Assembly (NCBI GenBank): GCA_030746775.1
Contig: JASLLZ010000011.1
Coordinates: 1 to 57,187 of the forward strand
Source of the DNA: Rhodospirillales bacterium
GTDB lineage: Bacteria; Pseudomonadota; Alphaproteobacteria; Rhodospirillales; JASLLZ01
Direction of reading: 5' to 3'
Length of the DNA stretch: 57,187 nt
Positions 33,049 to 40,497 of the stretch are shown piece after piece. The position numbers were made by a program, and so were the translations under genes. The notes below the pieces were generated by a model. It was not told the origin of the DNA. It ran no database searches and saw nothing but the letters and a program-made list of their open reading frames with translations. How positions within the stretch are numbered: the first letter of the stretch is position 1; every line of letters starts with the position of its first letter.

Positions 33049-33552
33049 CTAGGGAATATACCGGCTGGCGGCGCGCTTGGACGTGGCGCGCAGCCGGTCG
33101 ACCAGAATCTCGGCGATCGAGTGATAGAAACGGCCGGTGAAAGACGGATCCTTTTTCATTGCCTGTTTTATCGAAGAGTCAGAGATGCGCAGGGCGTCGA
33201 CGGTGCCGACGGCGATAACGTTGGCGCTCACGGGCTGATGATCGAGGAACGACATTTCGCCGAAAATGGCGCTCCGGCCCAGGCGCGCGATCTCTACGTT
33301 GGTGTAGGAACCCTCTTCTCCGTCGGCCGAACGTTCGACCCGCACCTTGCCCTTGTCGACGACGTACTTGGCCCGCACCCGAAGGCGGCGTTCGATACGC
33401 ACCTCGCCATTCCCGATCACGTAGATGGCTTTCTGGGTCTTGCCCTGAACGATGAGGTGCTGGCCGTTTTCGAAGGTCTGTTTTGTGGCGCTGGCGAAAA
33501 GTGCCGTGCGTTCCTTCGCTCTCAGCCTTCCAAACGGTGGATCGTCCGCCAT
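33049..33552 (-). CDS. Stand-alone cNMP-binding-like protein with a degenerate ligand site
   Basis: A 167-residue single cNMP-domain protein without a DNA-binding domain, ending in a basic helix (RATSKRAASRY). Two unusual points are visible. The early beta-hairpin appears twice (YVIGNGEVRIERR then YVVDKGKVRVERS). The phosphate-binding cassette reads FGEMSFLDHQPVSANVIA, which keeps the Glu but lacks the Arg that grips the cyclic phosphate in CRP. It may thus not bind cAMP. The start at 33552 (MADDPPFG) is chosen; upstream in-frame ATGs at 33597 and beyond give a less protein-like leader. Confidence 0.72.
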   Translation of the reverse strand: MADDPPFGRLRAKERTALFASATKQTFENGQHLIVQGKTQKAIYVIGNGEVRIERRLRVRAKYVVDKGKVRVERSADGEEGSYTNVEIARLGRSAIFGEMSFLDHQPVSANVIAVGTVDALRISDSSIKQAMKKDPSFTGRFYHSIAEILVDRLRATSKRAASRYIP

Positions 33553-33650
33553 GACAGTGGCTTTCTCCCTTTCCCAACGGTTCGCATCATGCACCATTTC
33601 ATCGTTCCAGGCGAGCAAAACCATGGTTTGGCGCAGCGCCGAACGGCGAA

Positions 33651-35240
33651 CTAGAAACCCAGGGCGCAGCCGTCCTTGCGTGGGTCCGAGGCGCCGGTCA
33701 GCACGCCCCGGTCCCAGTCGATCCAAATCGCCTGACTGCCGCCGATGGGTTTTGAAGGCGGTGCCGTCGCGTGGCCCAACCGGTGGAGTCCTTCGACGGC
33801 GGCGGGGGGAACGCCGCTTTCGACCTCCACCGGTCCATGCTGGGGCGCGAAGACGCGGGGCAGATCGATGGCTTCTTGCAGATCGAGACCGAAGTCGATG
33901 AAGTTGGTCAAAAAATGGGCGTGGCCCATGGCCTGGTAGTGGCCGCCCATGACGCCGAAGGGCATGACGGCGCGCCCGTTCTTGGTCAGCATAGCGGGGA
34001 TGATGGTGTGCAAGGGCCGTTTGTTGGGCGCGATGCAGTTGGGATGGCCGGGCGTGAGGACGAAGCCGGTGCCCCGGTTTTGCAACAAGACGCCGCTTTC
34101 GGGGCCGCTCAGCCCGCTGCCGAACCCGTGGAACAACGAGTTGATGAAGCTGACCGCGTTGTGGTCCCGATCGACGACGCTGAGATAGATGGTATCGGCG
34201 TGGGCGGGAAAGAGCGACGGCGGCACCGTCGCCATGGCCGACTCAAGGCTGATGGCCGAGCGCAGCGCCGTGGCGTGCTCTTGCGACAACAAATGATCGA
34301 CGGGCACCGCGACCTGGGCCGGGTCGGCGATCACGGAGTCGCGGTCCCCATAGGCCAGCCGCTTGGCCTCGATCTCCAGGTGCAGGCGTTCGGCCGACAA
34401 CGGGTCCATCGCCGCCAGGTCGAAGCCGGCCAGGATGTTGAGCATCTCCAGCGCCGCGATCCCCTGGCCGTTGGGCGGACATTCATGGACCGTGTAGCCG
34501 TCGTAATCAGTGTGAATGGGCGCCACGTACTCACCCTTCGCGGCGCCGAAATCATCCATCGATTGCAGGCCGCCAAGGGCGTTCAGATGGGTGACGATGT
34601 CGCGGGCAACCGGACCCGAATAAAAACCGTCGCGGCCGTGTTCGGCAATACGCTCCAGGGTCGCCGCCAGGGCCGGCAGGCGGAGAACGCCGCCCACCCG
34701 GGGCGCCTGCCCGTCGGCCAAGTACTTCTCCGCCGTGCCCGGATCGTGGCTCAGATGGCCGACGTTGGCGGCCCAGTCGTGGGCGACGCGCGAAGAAACG
34801 GGAAATCCGTCGCGGGCAAAGGCGATGGCCGGGCGCAGAAGGGCGCCGAGGTCCATGGTGCCGTGGTCCTCGATCAGGCATGCCCAGGCATCGACGGCGC
34901 CCGGCACCGTCACCGCGTGGGGCGAGGTGACCTCGATCTCGGTGATACCCCTGTCGGCGTACCACTCGGGCGTTGCCAGGGCGGGCGCCCGGCCGGAACC
35001 GTTGTAGGCGATGACGCCGCCGCCGGCCGGAGCGTAGAGGACGAAGCAATCGCCGCCGATACCGGTCGACGCGGGCTCGACCACGCATTGCACGGCGCAG
35101 GCGGCGACCGCCGCGTCGATGGCGTTACCGCCGTCTTGAAGCACGTTTGTGGCGGTAAGGGTGGCCAGGGGATGAGAGGTTGCCGCCATGCCGTTCATCC
35201 CATGTACCGGTGACCGGCCGGGCAATTCGAAGTTTCTCAA
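33651..35240 (-). CDS. Gamma-glutamyltransferase / glutathione hydrolase family protein
   Basis: A 529-residue N-terminal-nucleophile hydrolase precursor. Family motifs: GMNGMAATSHPLATLTATNVL, DGGNAIDAAVAACAVQCVVEP, GIGGDCFVLY, the autoprocessing site HADTIYLSVVD with the nucleophilic Thr, and VMGGHYQAMGH in the small subunit. It cleaves gamma-glutamyl amide bonds (glutathione and other gamma-glutamyl compounds). No signal peptide is seen, so it is cytoplasmic, unlike the second copy at 52383. The start is a TTG at 35240, placed eight bases after AGGGAGG; the GTG at 35273 lies before that ribosome site. It follows the aspartate dehydrogenase gene by 19 bp and shares its operon. Confidence 0.85.
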   Translation of the reverse strand: MRNFELPGRSPVHGMNGMAATSHPLATLTATNVLQDGGNAIDAAVAACAVQCVVEPASTGIGGDCFVLYAPAGGGVIAYNGSGRAPALATPEWYADRGITEIEVTSPHAVTVPGAVDAWACLIEDHGTMDLGALLRPAIAFARDGFPVSSRVAHDWAANVGHLSHDPGTAEKYLADGQAPRVGGVLRLPALAATLERIAEHGRDGFYSGPVARDIVTHLNALGGLQSMDDFGAAKGEYVAPIHTDYDGYTVHECPPNGQGIAALEMLNILAGFDLAAMDPLSAERLHLEIEAKRLAYGDRDSVIADPAQVAVPVDHLLSQEHATALRSAISLESAMATVPPSLFPAHADTIYLSVVDRDHNAVSFINSLFHGFGSGLSGPESGVLLQNRGTGFVLTPGHPNCIAPNKRPLHTIIPAMLTKNGRAVMPFGVMGGHYQAMGHAHFLTNFIDFGLDLQEAIDLPRVFAPQHGPVEVESGVPPAAVEGLHRLGHATAPPSKPIGGSQAIWIDWDRGVLTGASDPRKDGCALGF

Positions 35241-35259
35241 AAGGTTTTCCTCCCTGGTA

Positions 35260-36084
35260 TCAGGTGCCGACACGGAGCGGCGCCACCAGCCCGCGCAGGG
35301 TGGCGAGGATGCTGGGCGCCGTGATACGGCCGGTACGCGGGTTCTCCTCGGTCGGCACGTTCTCGATCTTCATCTCGAAACGCGCGCTGTCGGCATCGAC
35401 GCGGATCAGATGGGTGTTGCGGGTCACGCCGGGATCGGCCCAGATCTCAAGGCGGGTGCGATCAGGCCCGATGCCGGCAAGGCTGAGGGCGGCGGCGACG
35501 TTGACGTTGGCGGGAAAGCCCCGGGCCCCGTCGCGGGCGCTGCCGGTGAAGACCCGGAGGGGCTCGGTAAGGCCGTCGAGCGAGATGCCCCTCTCGGCGA
35601 GGTAGGGAGCGCCGGCCAGGCCCGACGGGGGTTTGCGCGTCTCCATGGTCACCGAACGGATTTCACCTTCGGCCGCCGCGCGCACCGCATCCAGGCCCAG
35701 CAGCGCGCCGGTCGGGACAAAGATGCGCGCCCCCGTGTCTGTGGCCCTTACGATCAGGTCGGATCGGCCGAGCAACGCCCCGACACTTGCCGGCACCAAA
35801 ATCCGCCCCGCTTCGACGGCTGGCTCGGCGATCTCGTCGAAATGGGCGGCCGGCGCGCATTCCACGATAACGTCGGCATGCTCGGCAAGGGTGCTCAAGG
35901 GAAGCACGGACACGCGGTTCTGGAACGCGGCCACCCGGCGTTCGGCCTTGTCGGCGTCGCGGGCCGAGACGGCGGCCAGTTTGAGACCCGGTATGCCTTG
36001 ATCCAGGCGTTCCGCGAGCCAGGCGCCGATGGCACCCAGGCCGCCGATGGCGACGCGGTAGGGGTCCGGGGTCGGTGGCGTCAT
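35260..36084 (-). CDS. nadX: L-aspartate dehydrogenase (NadX/AspDH family)
   Basis: A 274-residue NAD(P)-dependent enzyme. The Rossmann site is RVAIGGLGAIGAWLAERL; ECAPAAHFDEIAEP and LVPASVGALLG follow, and the C-terminal domain has FPANVNVAAALSLAG and GVTRNTHLIRV, with the His conserved in aspartate dehydrogenases. The reaction is L-aspartate to iminosuccinate, which feeds NAD synthesis or hydrolyses to oxaloacetate and ammonia. No nadA or nadC is present, so a catabolic role is more likely, and a RidA-type imine hydrolase is encoded in the divergent operon. It heads the leftward operon with the gamma-glutamyltransferase. Confidence 0.85.
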   Translation of the reverse strand: MTPPTPDPYRVAIGGLGAIGAWLAERLDQGIPGLKLAAVSARDADKAERRVAAFQNRVSVLPLSTLAEHADVIVECAPAAHFDEIAEPAVEAGRILVPASVGALLGRSDLIVRATDTGARIFVPTGALLGLDAVRAAAEGEIRSVTMETRKPPSGLAGAPYLAERGISLDGLTEPLRVFTGSARDGARGFPANVNVAAALSLAGIGPDRTRLEIWADPGVTRNTHLIRVDADSARFEMKIENVPTEENPRTGRITAPSILATLRGLVAPLRVGT

Positions 36085-36113
36085 CGTCTCATCCTCGTCT
36101 CGCGGACATTCTC

Positions 36114-36142
36114 TTACAGTGATAGACGGGGTGGTGTATTAC
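36114..36142 (+). promoter_or_regulatory. Weak candidate promoter for tctCBA
   Basis: TTACAG (36114-36119) and TATTAC (36137-36142) are separated by 17 bp in the 183-bp gap between the divergent aspartate dehydrogenase and tctC genes. The patch is AT-rich compared with its surroundings. A loose inverted repeat GTGTAT/ATATAC overlaps the second hexamer. Only a suggestion. Confidence 0.3.
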
Positions 36143-36267
36143 TAAGATATACGCTACGTTAAGGGCACAATCGAGTGCAAGGGTGGCGGCCTTGAACAAC
36201 GACATGGGTAGAGCCAAGTGTCCGGCGCGCCACCCCATTTCAGCAATATAAAAAGGGGAGCAATGAC

Positions 36268-37239
36268 ATGCAGAACAAAGTTTTGCATACCTTGATCGCG
36301 ACCGCCGCGGCGGCCTTTCTGTTGGCGCCCGTCGGGGCGGCGGCGGCAATTCCCTGCGGCACCGCCAAGCTGATCGTGCCGTGGGGGCCGGGTGGCGGCA
36401 CCGACGTAATTTTCCGCATCGTCGCCGATGCGGTCAACAAGGCCGGCGCCAAGCCGCAGATCCAGGTCGTCAATATCTCGGGCCAGGGCGGCAACAAGGG
36501 CGCCAAGGAAGCGGTCAAGGCAAAGCCCGACGGCTGCACGCTCTTTGCCATTCATCAGAGCGCCATCACCAGCTACTTCACCGGCCGTGTCGATTTCACC
36601 TGGGACGCCTTCGAGCCGGTGGCGTTGCTGACGCGCACGCCGACCATCTTCGGCGCCAGCCCGGCCACGCCCTACAACAATCTCACGGAATTGGTGGCCC
36701 ATGCCAAAAAGAACCCGGGCAAGGTCCTTGCCGGCGGCACCCTGGGCTCGACCAGCCACTTCATCATGCTTTTGCTCGAGGACGCGACGGGGATCAAGCT
36801 CAAGCACATTTCCTATGACGGCACGGCCCAGCGCATGACGGCCCTGTTGGCGAAGAACATCGAGATCGGCGAGATCAATCTGGCCGCCGCCAAGAAGTAC
36901 ATTCAGACCAACGAGCTCAAGGGTCTTGGCATAACCACCGAGGTGCGCAACCCCGAGGCACCCAAGGTTATGACGGCCAAGGAGCAGGGCATCGACCTGG
37001 TCTATGGCACCGACCGCGGCATCGTCCTGCCCAAGGGCGCCTCCGCCGACGTGGTGAACCACTATGCCAAGTTGCTCGAAGGGGCGATGAACAACCCGGC
37101 GGTGAAGGACTCGCTGACCAAGAAGGGTACGTCGTCGTTCTTCGTGCCGGCCGGCAAGTACCGGGCCCATTTTGAAAAGACCTACGCGCATTGGGAGAAG
37201 ATCGCCAAGATGGTTGGCGTCTACAAGCGCAAGGACTGA
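36268..37239 (+). CDS. tctC: Tripartite tricarboxylate transporter substrate-binding protein (TctC/Bug family)
   Basis: A 323-residue periplasmic protein with an N-terminal signal peptide (cleavage after about residue 27, GAAAA). The Bug-family signatures are KLIVPWGPGGGTDVIFRIVAD near the mature N-terminus, SGQGGNKGAKEAVKAKPDG and GGTLGSTSHFIMLLLEDATGIKLKHISYDG. Bug proteins bind carboxylates (citrate, glutamate, aspartate, nicotinate, adipate) through backbone contacts, so the ligand cannot be read. An upstream GGGGAG fixes the start. It is followed by a strong hairpin and then tctB and tctA; the hairpin would favour higher binding-protein expression. Confidence 0.9.
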   Translation: MQNKVLHTLIATAAAAFLLAPVGAAAAIPCGTAKLIVPWGPGGGTDVIFRIVADAVNKAGAKPQIQVVNISGQGGNKGAKEAVKAKPDGCTLFAIHQSAITSYFTGRVDFTWDAFEPVALLTRTPTIFGASPATPYNNLTELVAHAKKNPGKVLAGGTLGSTSHFIMLLLEDATGIKLKHISYDGTAQRMTALLAKNIEIGEINLAAAKKYIQTNELKGLGITTEVRNPEAPKVMTAKEQGIDLVYGTDRGIVLPKGASADVVNHYAKLLEGAMNNPAVKDSLTKKGTSSFFVPAGKYRAHFEKTYAHWEKIAKMVGVYKRKD

Positions 37240-37251
37240 TTGAACGTCGGC

Positions 37252-37290
37252 AAGGCGGCCTTCACCGGGGTGCCGAATGAAGGCCGCCTT
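37252..37290 (+). promoter_or_regulatory. Strong hairpin between tctC and tctB
   Basis: A 13-bp perfect stem, AAGGCGGCCTTCA with TGAAGGCCGCCTT, around a 13-base loop, starting 12 bases after the tctC stop. Such structures between a binding-protein gene and its membrane genes commonly act as partial terminators or protect the upstream mRNA from decay. Confidence 0.65.
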
Positions 37291-37325
37291 CGCTCGCCGA
37301 CTCCACTAACGGGGAAGCCAGGATC

Positions 37326-37811
37326 ATGGGACGGATCAACCGGGATGTCGTGGTCGCCGTCTTCCTGCTTGTCTTCTGCGCCGTATTCTACTGGGCGTCA
37401 TTGCAGATCGAGGACATGGGCTACGAGACCATCGGCTCCGAGATCTGGCCGCAACTGATCCTCCTGATCCTATTCGTCCTCAGCGGGAGTTATCTGTTCC
37501 AGTCGCTCAGGGACACCGATCACGAGGCGGGTCCGGGGGGCGGCTTCAGGGGCTGGCTCGGACGCTACCGCAACGCGCTCTCGTGCTACGGTTTGTTTTT
37601 GGTCTTCCTGCTTACCCTGCCCTGGCTCGGCATGCTCATCGGCGGCACCGTGTTCGTCTTCGCGGTGCTCACCTTGTTGGGCGAGCGCACGCTTCGCCAT
37701 CATCTGATTCATGGCGTCGTCGCCGTCGGCAGCATCAGCTTCATGTGGGCCGTCTTTACCTTCGGCTTGCGTGTCATCCTGCCGCAGGGGGAGATCCTGA
37801 GGATATGGTGA
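37326..37811 (+). CDS. tctB: Tripartite tricarboxylate transporter small membrane subunit (TctB)
   Basis: A 161-residue integral membrane protein with four hydrophobic segments (about residues 8-26, 40-58, 80-118 in two parts, and 127-148). It matches TctB in size and position: DVVVAVFLLVFCAVFYWAS at the N-terminus and a charged loop before the second half. TctB partners the large TctA channel; its exact role is not known. It starts after an AGCCAGG-type site and ends 28 bp before tctA. Confidence 0.85.
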   Translation: MGRINRDVVVAVFLLVFCAVFYWASLQIEDMGYETIGSEIWPQLILLILFVLSGSYLFQSLRDTDHEAGPGGGFRGWLGRYRNALSCYGLFLVFLLTLPWLGMLIGGTVFVFAVLTLLGERTLRHHLIHGVVAVGSISFMWAVFTFGLRVILPQGEILRIW

Positions 37812-37839
37812 ACGCGGTGGACGGGAATAGGGTGCATCC

Positions 37840-39501
37840 ATGATTCTGGAGAACCTGTTGGCGGCGATCAACGCCGTCCTCGAACTGCAGACCGTCTTCT
37901 TCATGATCGTCGGTGTGACGGCCGGCCTGATTGCCGGCGCCATCCCCGGCTTCACCATTACCATGGCGGTGGTCCTGACCCTGCCCTTTACCTTCGGCAT
38001 GCCGCCCGTTCAGGGGCTGTCGACCATGCTGGCGGTGTTCGTCGGCGGTCTGTCGGGGGGCCTCATGTCGGGGATGCTGACGGGTATCCCGGGAACACCG
38101 TCCTCGGTCGCCACCACCTTCGACGGCTTTCCCATGGCGCGCAAGGGGCAGCCTGGCCTGGCGCTCGGCATCGGCGTTTGGTCGTCCTTTTTCGGCGGTA
38201 TCATCAGCGCCGTCCTGCTGGTCACCCTGGCGCCTCAACTGGCGCGGCTTGGTCTCGAGTTCGGGCCCTGGGACTATTTCGCCCTGGTCATGTTCGCGCT
38301 GACCATTACCGCCAGCCTGGCCGGCGACGACATGGTCAAGGGGCTGATTGCCGGCGCGCTGGGCTTGCTGGCGGCGACCATCGGCGAGGATGACATCAAC
38401 GGCGTCGCGCGCTTCGATTTCGGCATCGACGCGCTTCGCCAGGGCTTTTCGTTCCTGCCCGTGCTCATCGGCCTTTTCGCCTTCAGCCAATTGCTGCACG
38501 ACGTCGAGGACCCGGTGCGCGCCCGCAACGCCCTCATGCCGGGCCGCACGAAGGCGGTCAAGGTGGAGCACCTCAAGGCCATCGGCGAGGTGTTCAAGCG
38601 CTGGGTCAATCTGGTGCGTTCGTCCCTGATCGGGCTGTTCGTCGGCATCCTGCCCGGCGCCGGCGGTTCGATTTCCAATATCTTGGCCTACGACCAGGCC
38701 AAGAAGGCGTCGAAGACGCCAGAGGAATTCGGCACCGGGGTGGCCGACGGGATCGTGCCGTCGGAGGCCGCCAACAACGCCACGGCGGGCGGCGCGCTGA
38801 TCATGATGATGGCGCTCGGCATTCCGGGCGACATCGTCACCGCGATCATGTTGGGGGCGCTCCTGATCCACGACGTCATCCCCAGCCCCACCTTCATCAG
38901 CGAAGAACCGGTCCTCGCCTACGGCATCTTTTTCGCCTTCTTCCTGGCTCATTTCATGATGGTCGGGATGCAGGCTTTTTGCCTGCGTATCTTCGTCCTG
39001 GTGACCCGGGTGCCCATGTACACCCTGACCGCGGTCATCTTGTCCTATTGCGCCATCGGCGTGTTCGCGCTCAATAACGTGGTGTTCGACATCTGGACGC
39101 TGTTCTGGTTCGGCGTCATCGGCTACACCATGCGCGTTCTGGGCTTTCCCTTGGCGCCGATGATCCTGGGCGTGGTGCTGGGCCACATCGCCGAGGTCAA
39201 CCTGTCAAGGGCTCTTGCCATCAGCGACGACGTGACGCTTTTCCTGACACGGCCGTGGTCGTTGTTTTTCATCATCGTCGGCGTCTTCTCGGCGATCTTC
39301 CCCTGGTACCAGAAGTTCCACGGCCAACGCCGCTGGACCCTGGTCTTCATGCCCCTTCTCTGCATCGCCGTTTCCGGGCCCATGTTCCTCATGCAGGGCT
39401 GGCTGCGGCCGGCGATCGGCGCTGCCCTCCTGGTCTTCGGCGTCGTCATGATGTGGCGCCGCGCCCGTGCCGGGTGGCCGATCGAAACGCCGTCCGGCTA
39501 A
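37840..39501 (+). CDS. tctA: Tripartite tricarboxylate transporter large membrane subunit (TctA)
   Basis: A 553-residue protein with about twelve hydrophobic segments. The TctA signatures are visible: GLIAGAIPGFTITMAVVLTLPFTFGM, MLTGIPGTPSSVATTFDGFPMARKGQPGLAL, and in the second half GILPGAGGSISNILAYDQAKK with EAANNATAGGALI. These paired GxxPG regions form the transport path. The system imports a carboxylate with ions, using TctC as receptor. The C-terminal 60 residues form extra hydrophobic segments. A RidA gene follows by 41 bp on the same strand. Confidence 0.92.
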   Translation: MILENLLAAINAVLELQTVFFMIVGVTAGLIAGAIPGFTITMAVVLTLPFTFGMPPVQGLSTMLAVFVGGLSGGLMSGMLTGIPGTPSSVATTFDGFPMARKGQPGLALGIGVWSSFFGGIISAVLLVTLAPQLARLGLEFGPWDYFALVMFALTITASLAGDDMVKGLIAGALGLLAATIGEDDINGVARFDFGIDALRQGFSFLPVLIGLFAFSQLLHDVEDPVRARNALMPGRTKAVKVEHLKAIGEVFKRWVNLVRSSLIGLFVGILPGAGGSISNILAYDQAKKASKTPEEFGTGVADGIVPSEAANNATAGGALIMMMALGIPGDIVTAIMLGALLIHDVIPSPTFISEEPVLAYGIFFAFFLAHFMMVGMQAFCLRIFVLVTRVPMYTLTAVILSYCAIGVFALNNVVFDIWTLFWFGVIGYTMRVLGFPLAPMILGVVLGHIAEVNLSRALAISDDVTLFLTRPWSLFFIIVGVFSAIFPWYQKFHGQRRWTLVFMPLLCIAVSGPMFLMQGWLRPAIGAALLVFGVVMMWRRARAGWPIETPSG

Positions 39502-39542
39502 TCCCAAAGAGCGGTTTAACGACTGGAAGGAAGGGAGTTCCA

Positions 39543-39887
39543 ATGACCATCAAGCGCGCCCTACCCAACACCCCCGGCCGGATGCGCCGGGTCGAGCACG
39601 GCGAGATCGTCTACTGCGTGATGACCGCCGACGACAAGAGCGACACCGTGAAGGGCCAGACCGAACAGGCGCTGGCGCAGATCGATGAACACCTGGCGGC
39701 GGCGGGCACCGACAAGTCGCGTATCCTGACCACCACCGTCTACATTTCCGACATGGCCAGGAAGGAAGAGATGGATGAGGCCTGGCTGGCCTGGGTCGAT
39801 CCCGATAATCCGCCGGCCCGCGCCTGTCTGGGTGTCACCCTGCACGGTACCACGCAGGTCGAATTCGTCCTCAGCGCCGCCAGGTAA
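39543..39887 (+). CDS. RidA/YjgF-family imine deaminase
   Basis: A 114-residue RidA-fold protein. It has GEIVYCVMTADD near residue 20, QTEQALAQIDEHLAAAGTDKSRILTTTVYISDM, and PARACLGVTLHGTTQVEFVLSA with the conserved Arg that binds the substrate carboxylate. RidA proteins hydrolyse reactive enamines and imines to keto acids and ammonia. Last gene of the tctCBA run, opposite an aspartate dehydrogenase operon whose product is an imine, so it may clear iminosuccinate or a related intermediate. A GGAAGGGAG ribosome site precedes the ATG. Confidence 0.85.
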   Translation: MTIKRALPNTPGRMRRVEHGEIVYCVMTADDKSDTVKGQTEQALAQIDEHLAAAGTDKSRILTTTVYISDMARKEEMDEAWLAWVDPDNPPARACLGVTLHGTTQVEFVLSAAR

Positions 39888-39898
39888 AGGCGCCGATC

Positions 39899-40005
39899 CT
39901 AGAGCAAATCCCGAGCGGATGGAATCATCTGCGACGACGTATTTGCGGTTATGACAAGGAGTTAGAGAATTTTCGGTGAACGCATGTGAACGGAAAATGC
40001 TCTAG
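39899..40005 (-). repeat. 107-bp double-palindrome intergenic repeat, copy B (RIME-like)
   Basis: Inverse-oriented copy of the element at 18989-19096, one base shorter. The palindromic half AGAGAATTTTCGGTGAAC / GTGAACGGAAAATGCTCT is better preserved than in copy A. It lies exactly between two convergent genes (RidA stop at 39887, cyclase-tail stop at 40009) and could work as a two-way terminator. Confidence 0.75.
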
Positions 40006-40008
40006 GTA

Positions 40009-40497
40009 TCAGGCTTTGTCCTTGTCGGTGGCGGGTTTTTCTTCCGGTTCAGCCATCGGCTGTTCGGCGGCGGGGGATTTTTCCTCCGACTCCGCGATCG
40101 GCTGTTCGGCGGCGGGGGATTGTTCCGTATCTTCCGGCAGGGGAATTTCGTCGGTCTCCTCTGGTTCCCCGGTCGCTTTTACCTCCTCCTCGGCCGGCGT
40201 AACGTCCGTTTCGGCTGCTTCCCCGGTCGCTTCTACCTCCTCGGCCGGCGTATCGTCCGTTTCGTCGGCTTCCGGCTGATCCGCCGCGGCCTCGTCCGGG
40301 ACGGGCGGCGTGGCTTCCTCGTCGGGCCCGACTTCGGGTTCGCCGGCCACGGCGTCCTCCGCCGCCGGCTTCGCTTGCCCGTCCTCGGCCGGCGTCGGCT
40401 CGGCTTCCTGGGCGGGGGCCTCCTTGGCGGGGGCCACTTCGTCCCATATCACCTCGTATAGCGTGATGGGGTCCTTCACGCCCTTCATGTCGAACTG
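40009..40497 (-). pseudogene. Out-of-frame C-terminal tail of the cyclase gene (frameshift)
   Basis: This stretch continues the cyclase coding sequence in the -1 frame. It begins QFDMKGVKDPITLYEVIWDE, the normal end of a class III cyclase domain, and goes on with about 145 residues of Pro/Glu/Ala/Thr-rich low-complexity sequence ending KPATDKDKA. One missing base between 40497 and 40498 (GGN-CAG read as GG-CAG) would explain the break. The tail remains open without stops and keeps codon-like composition, so the break is recent, a sequencing error, or bypassed by frameshifting. It contains tandem repeats (42-bp unit from 40055, 54-bp unit from 40165). Confidence 0.7.
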
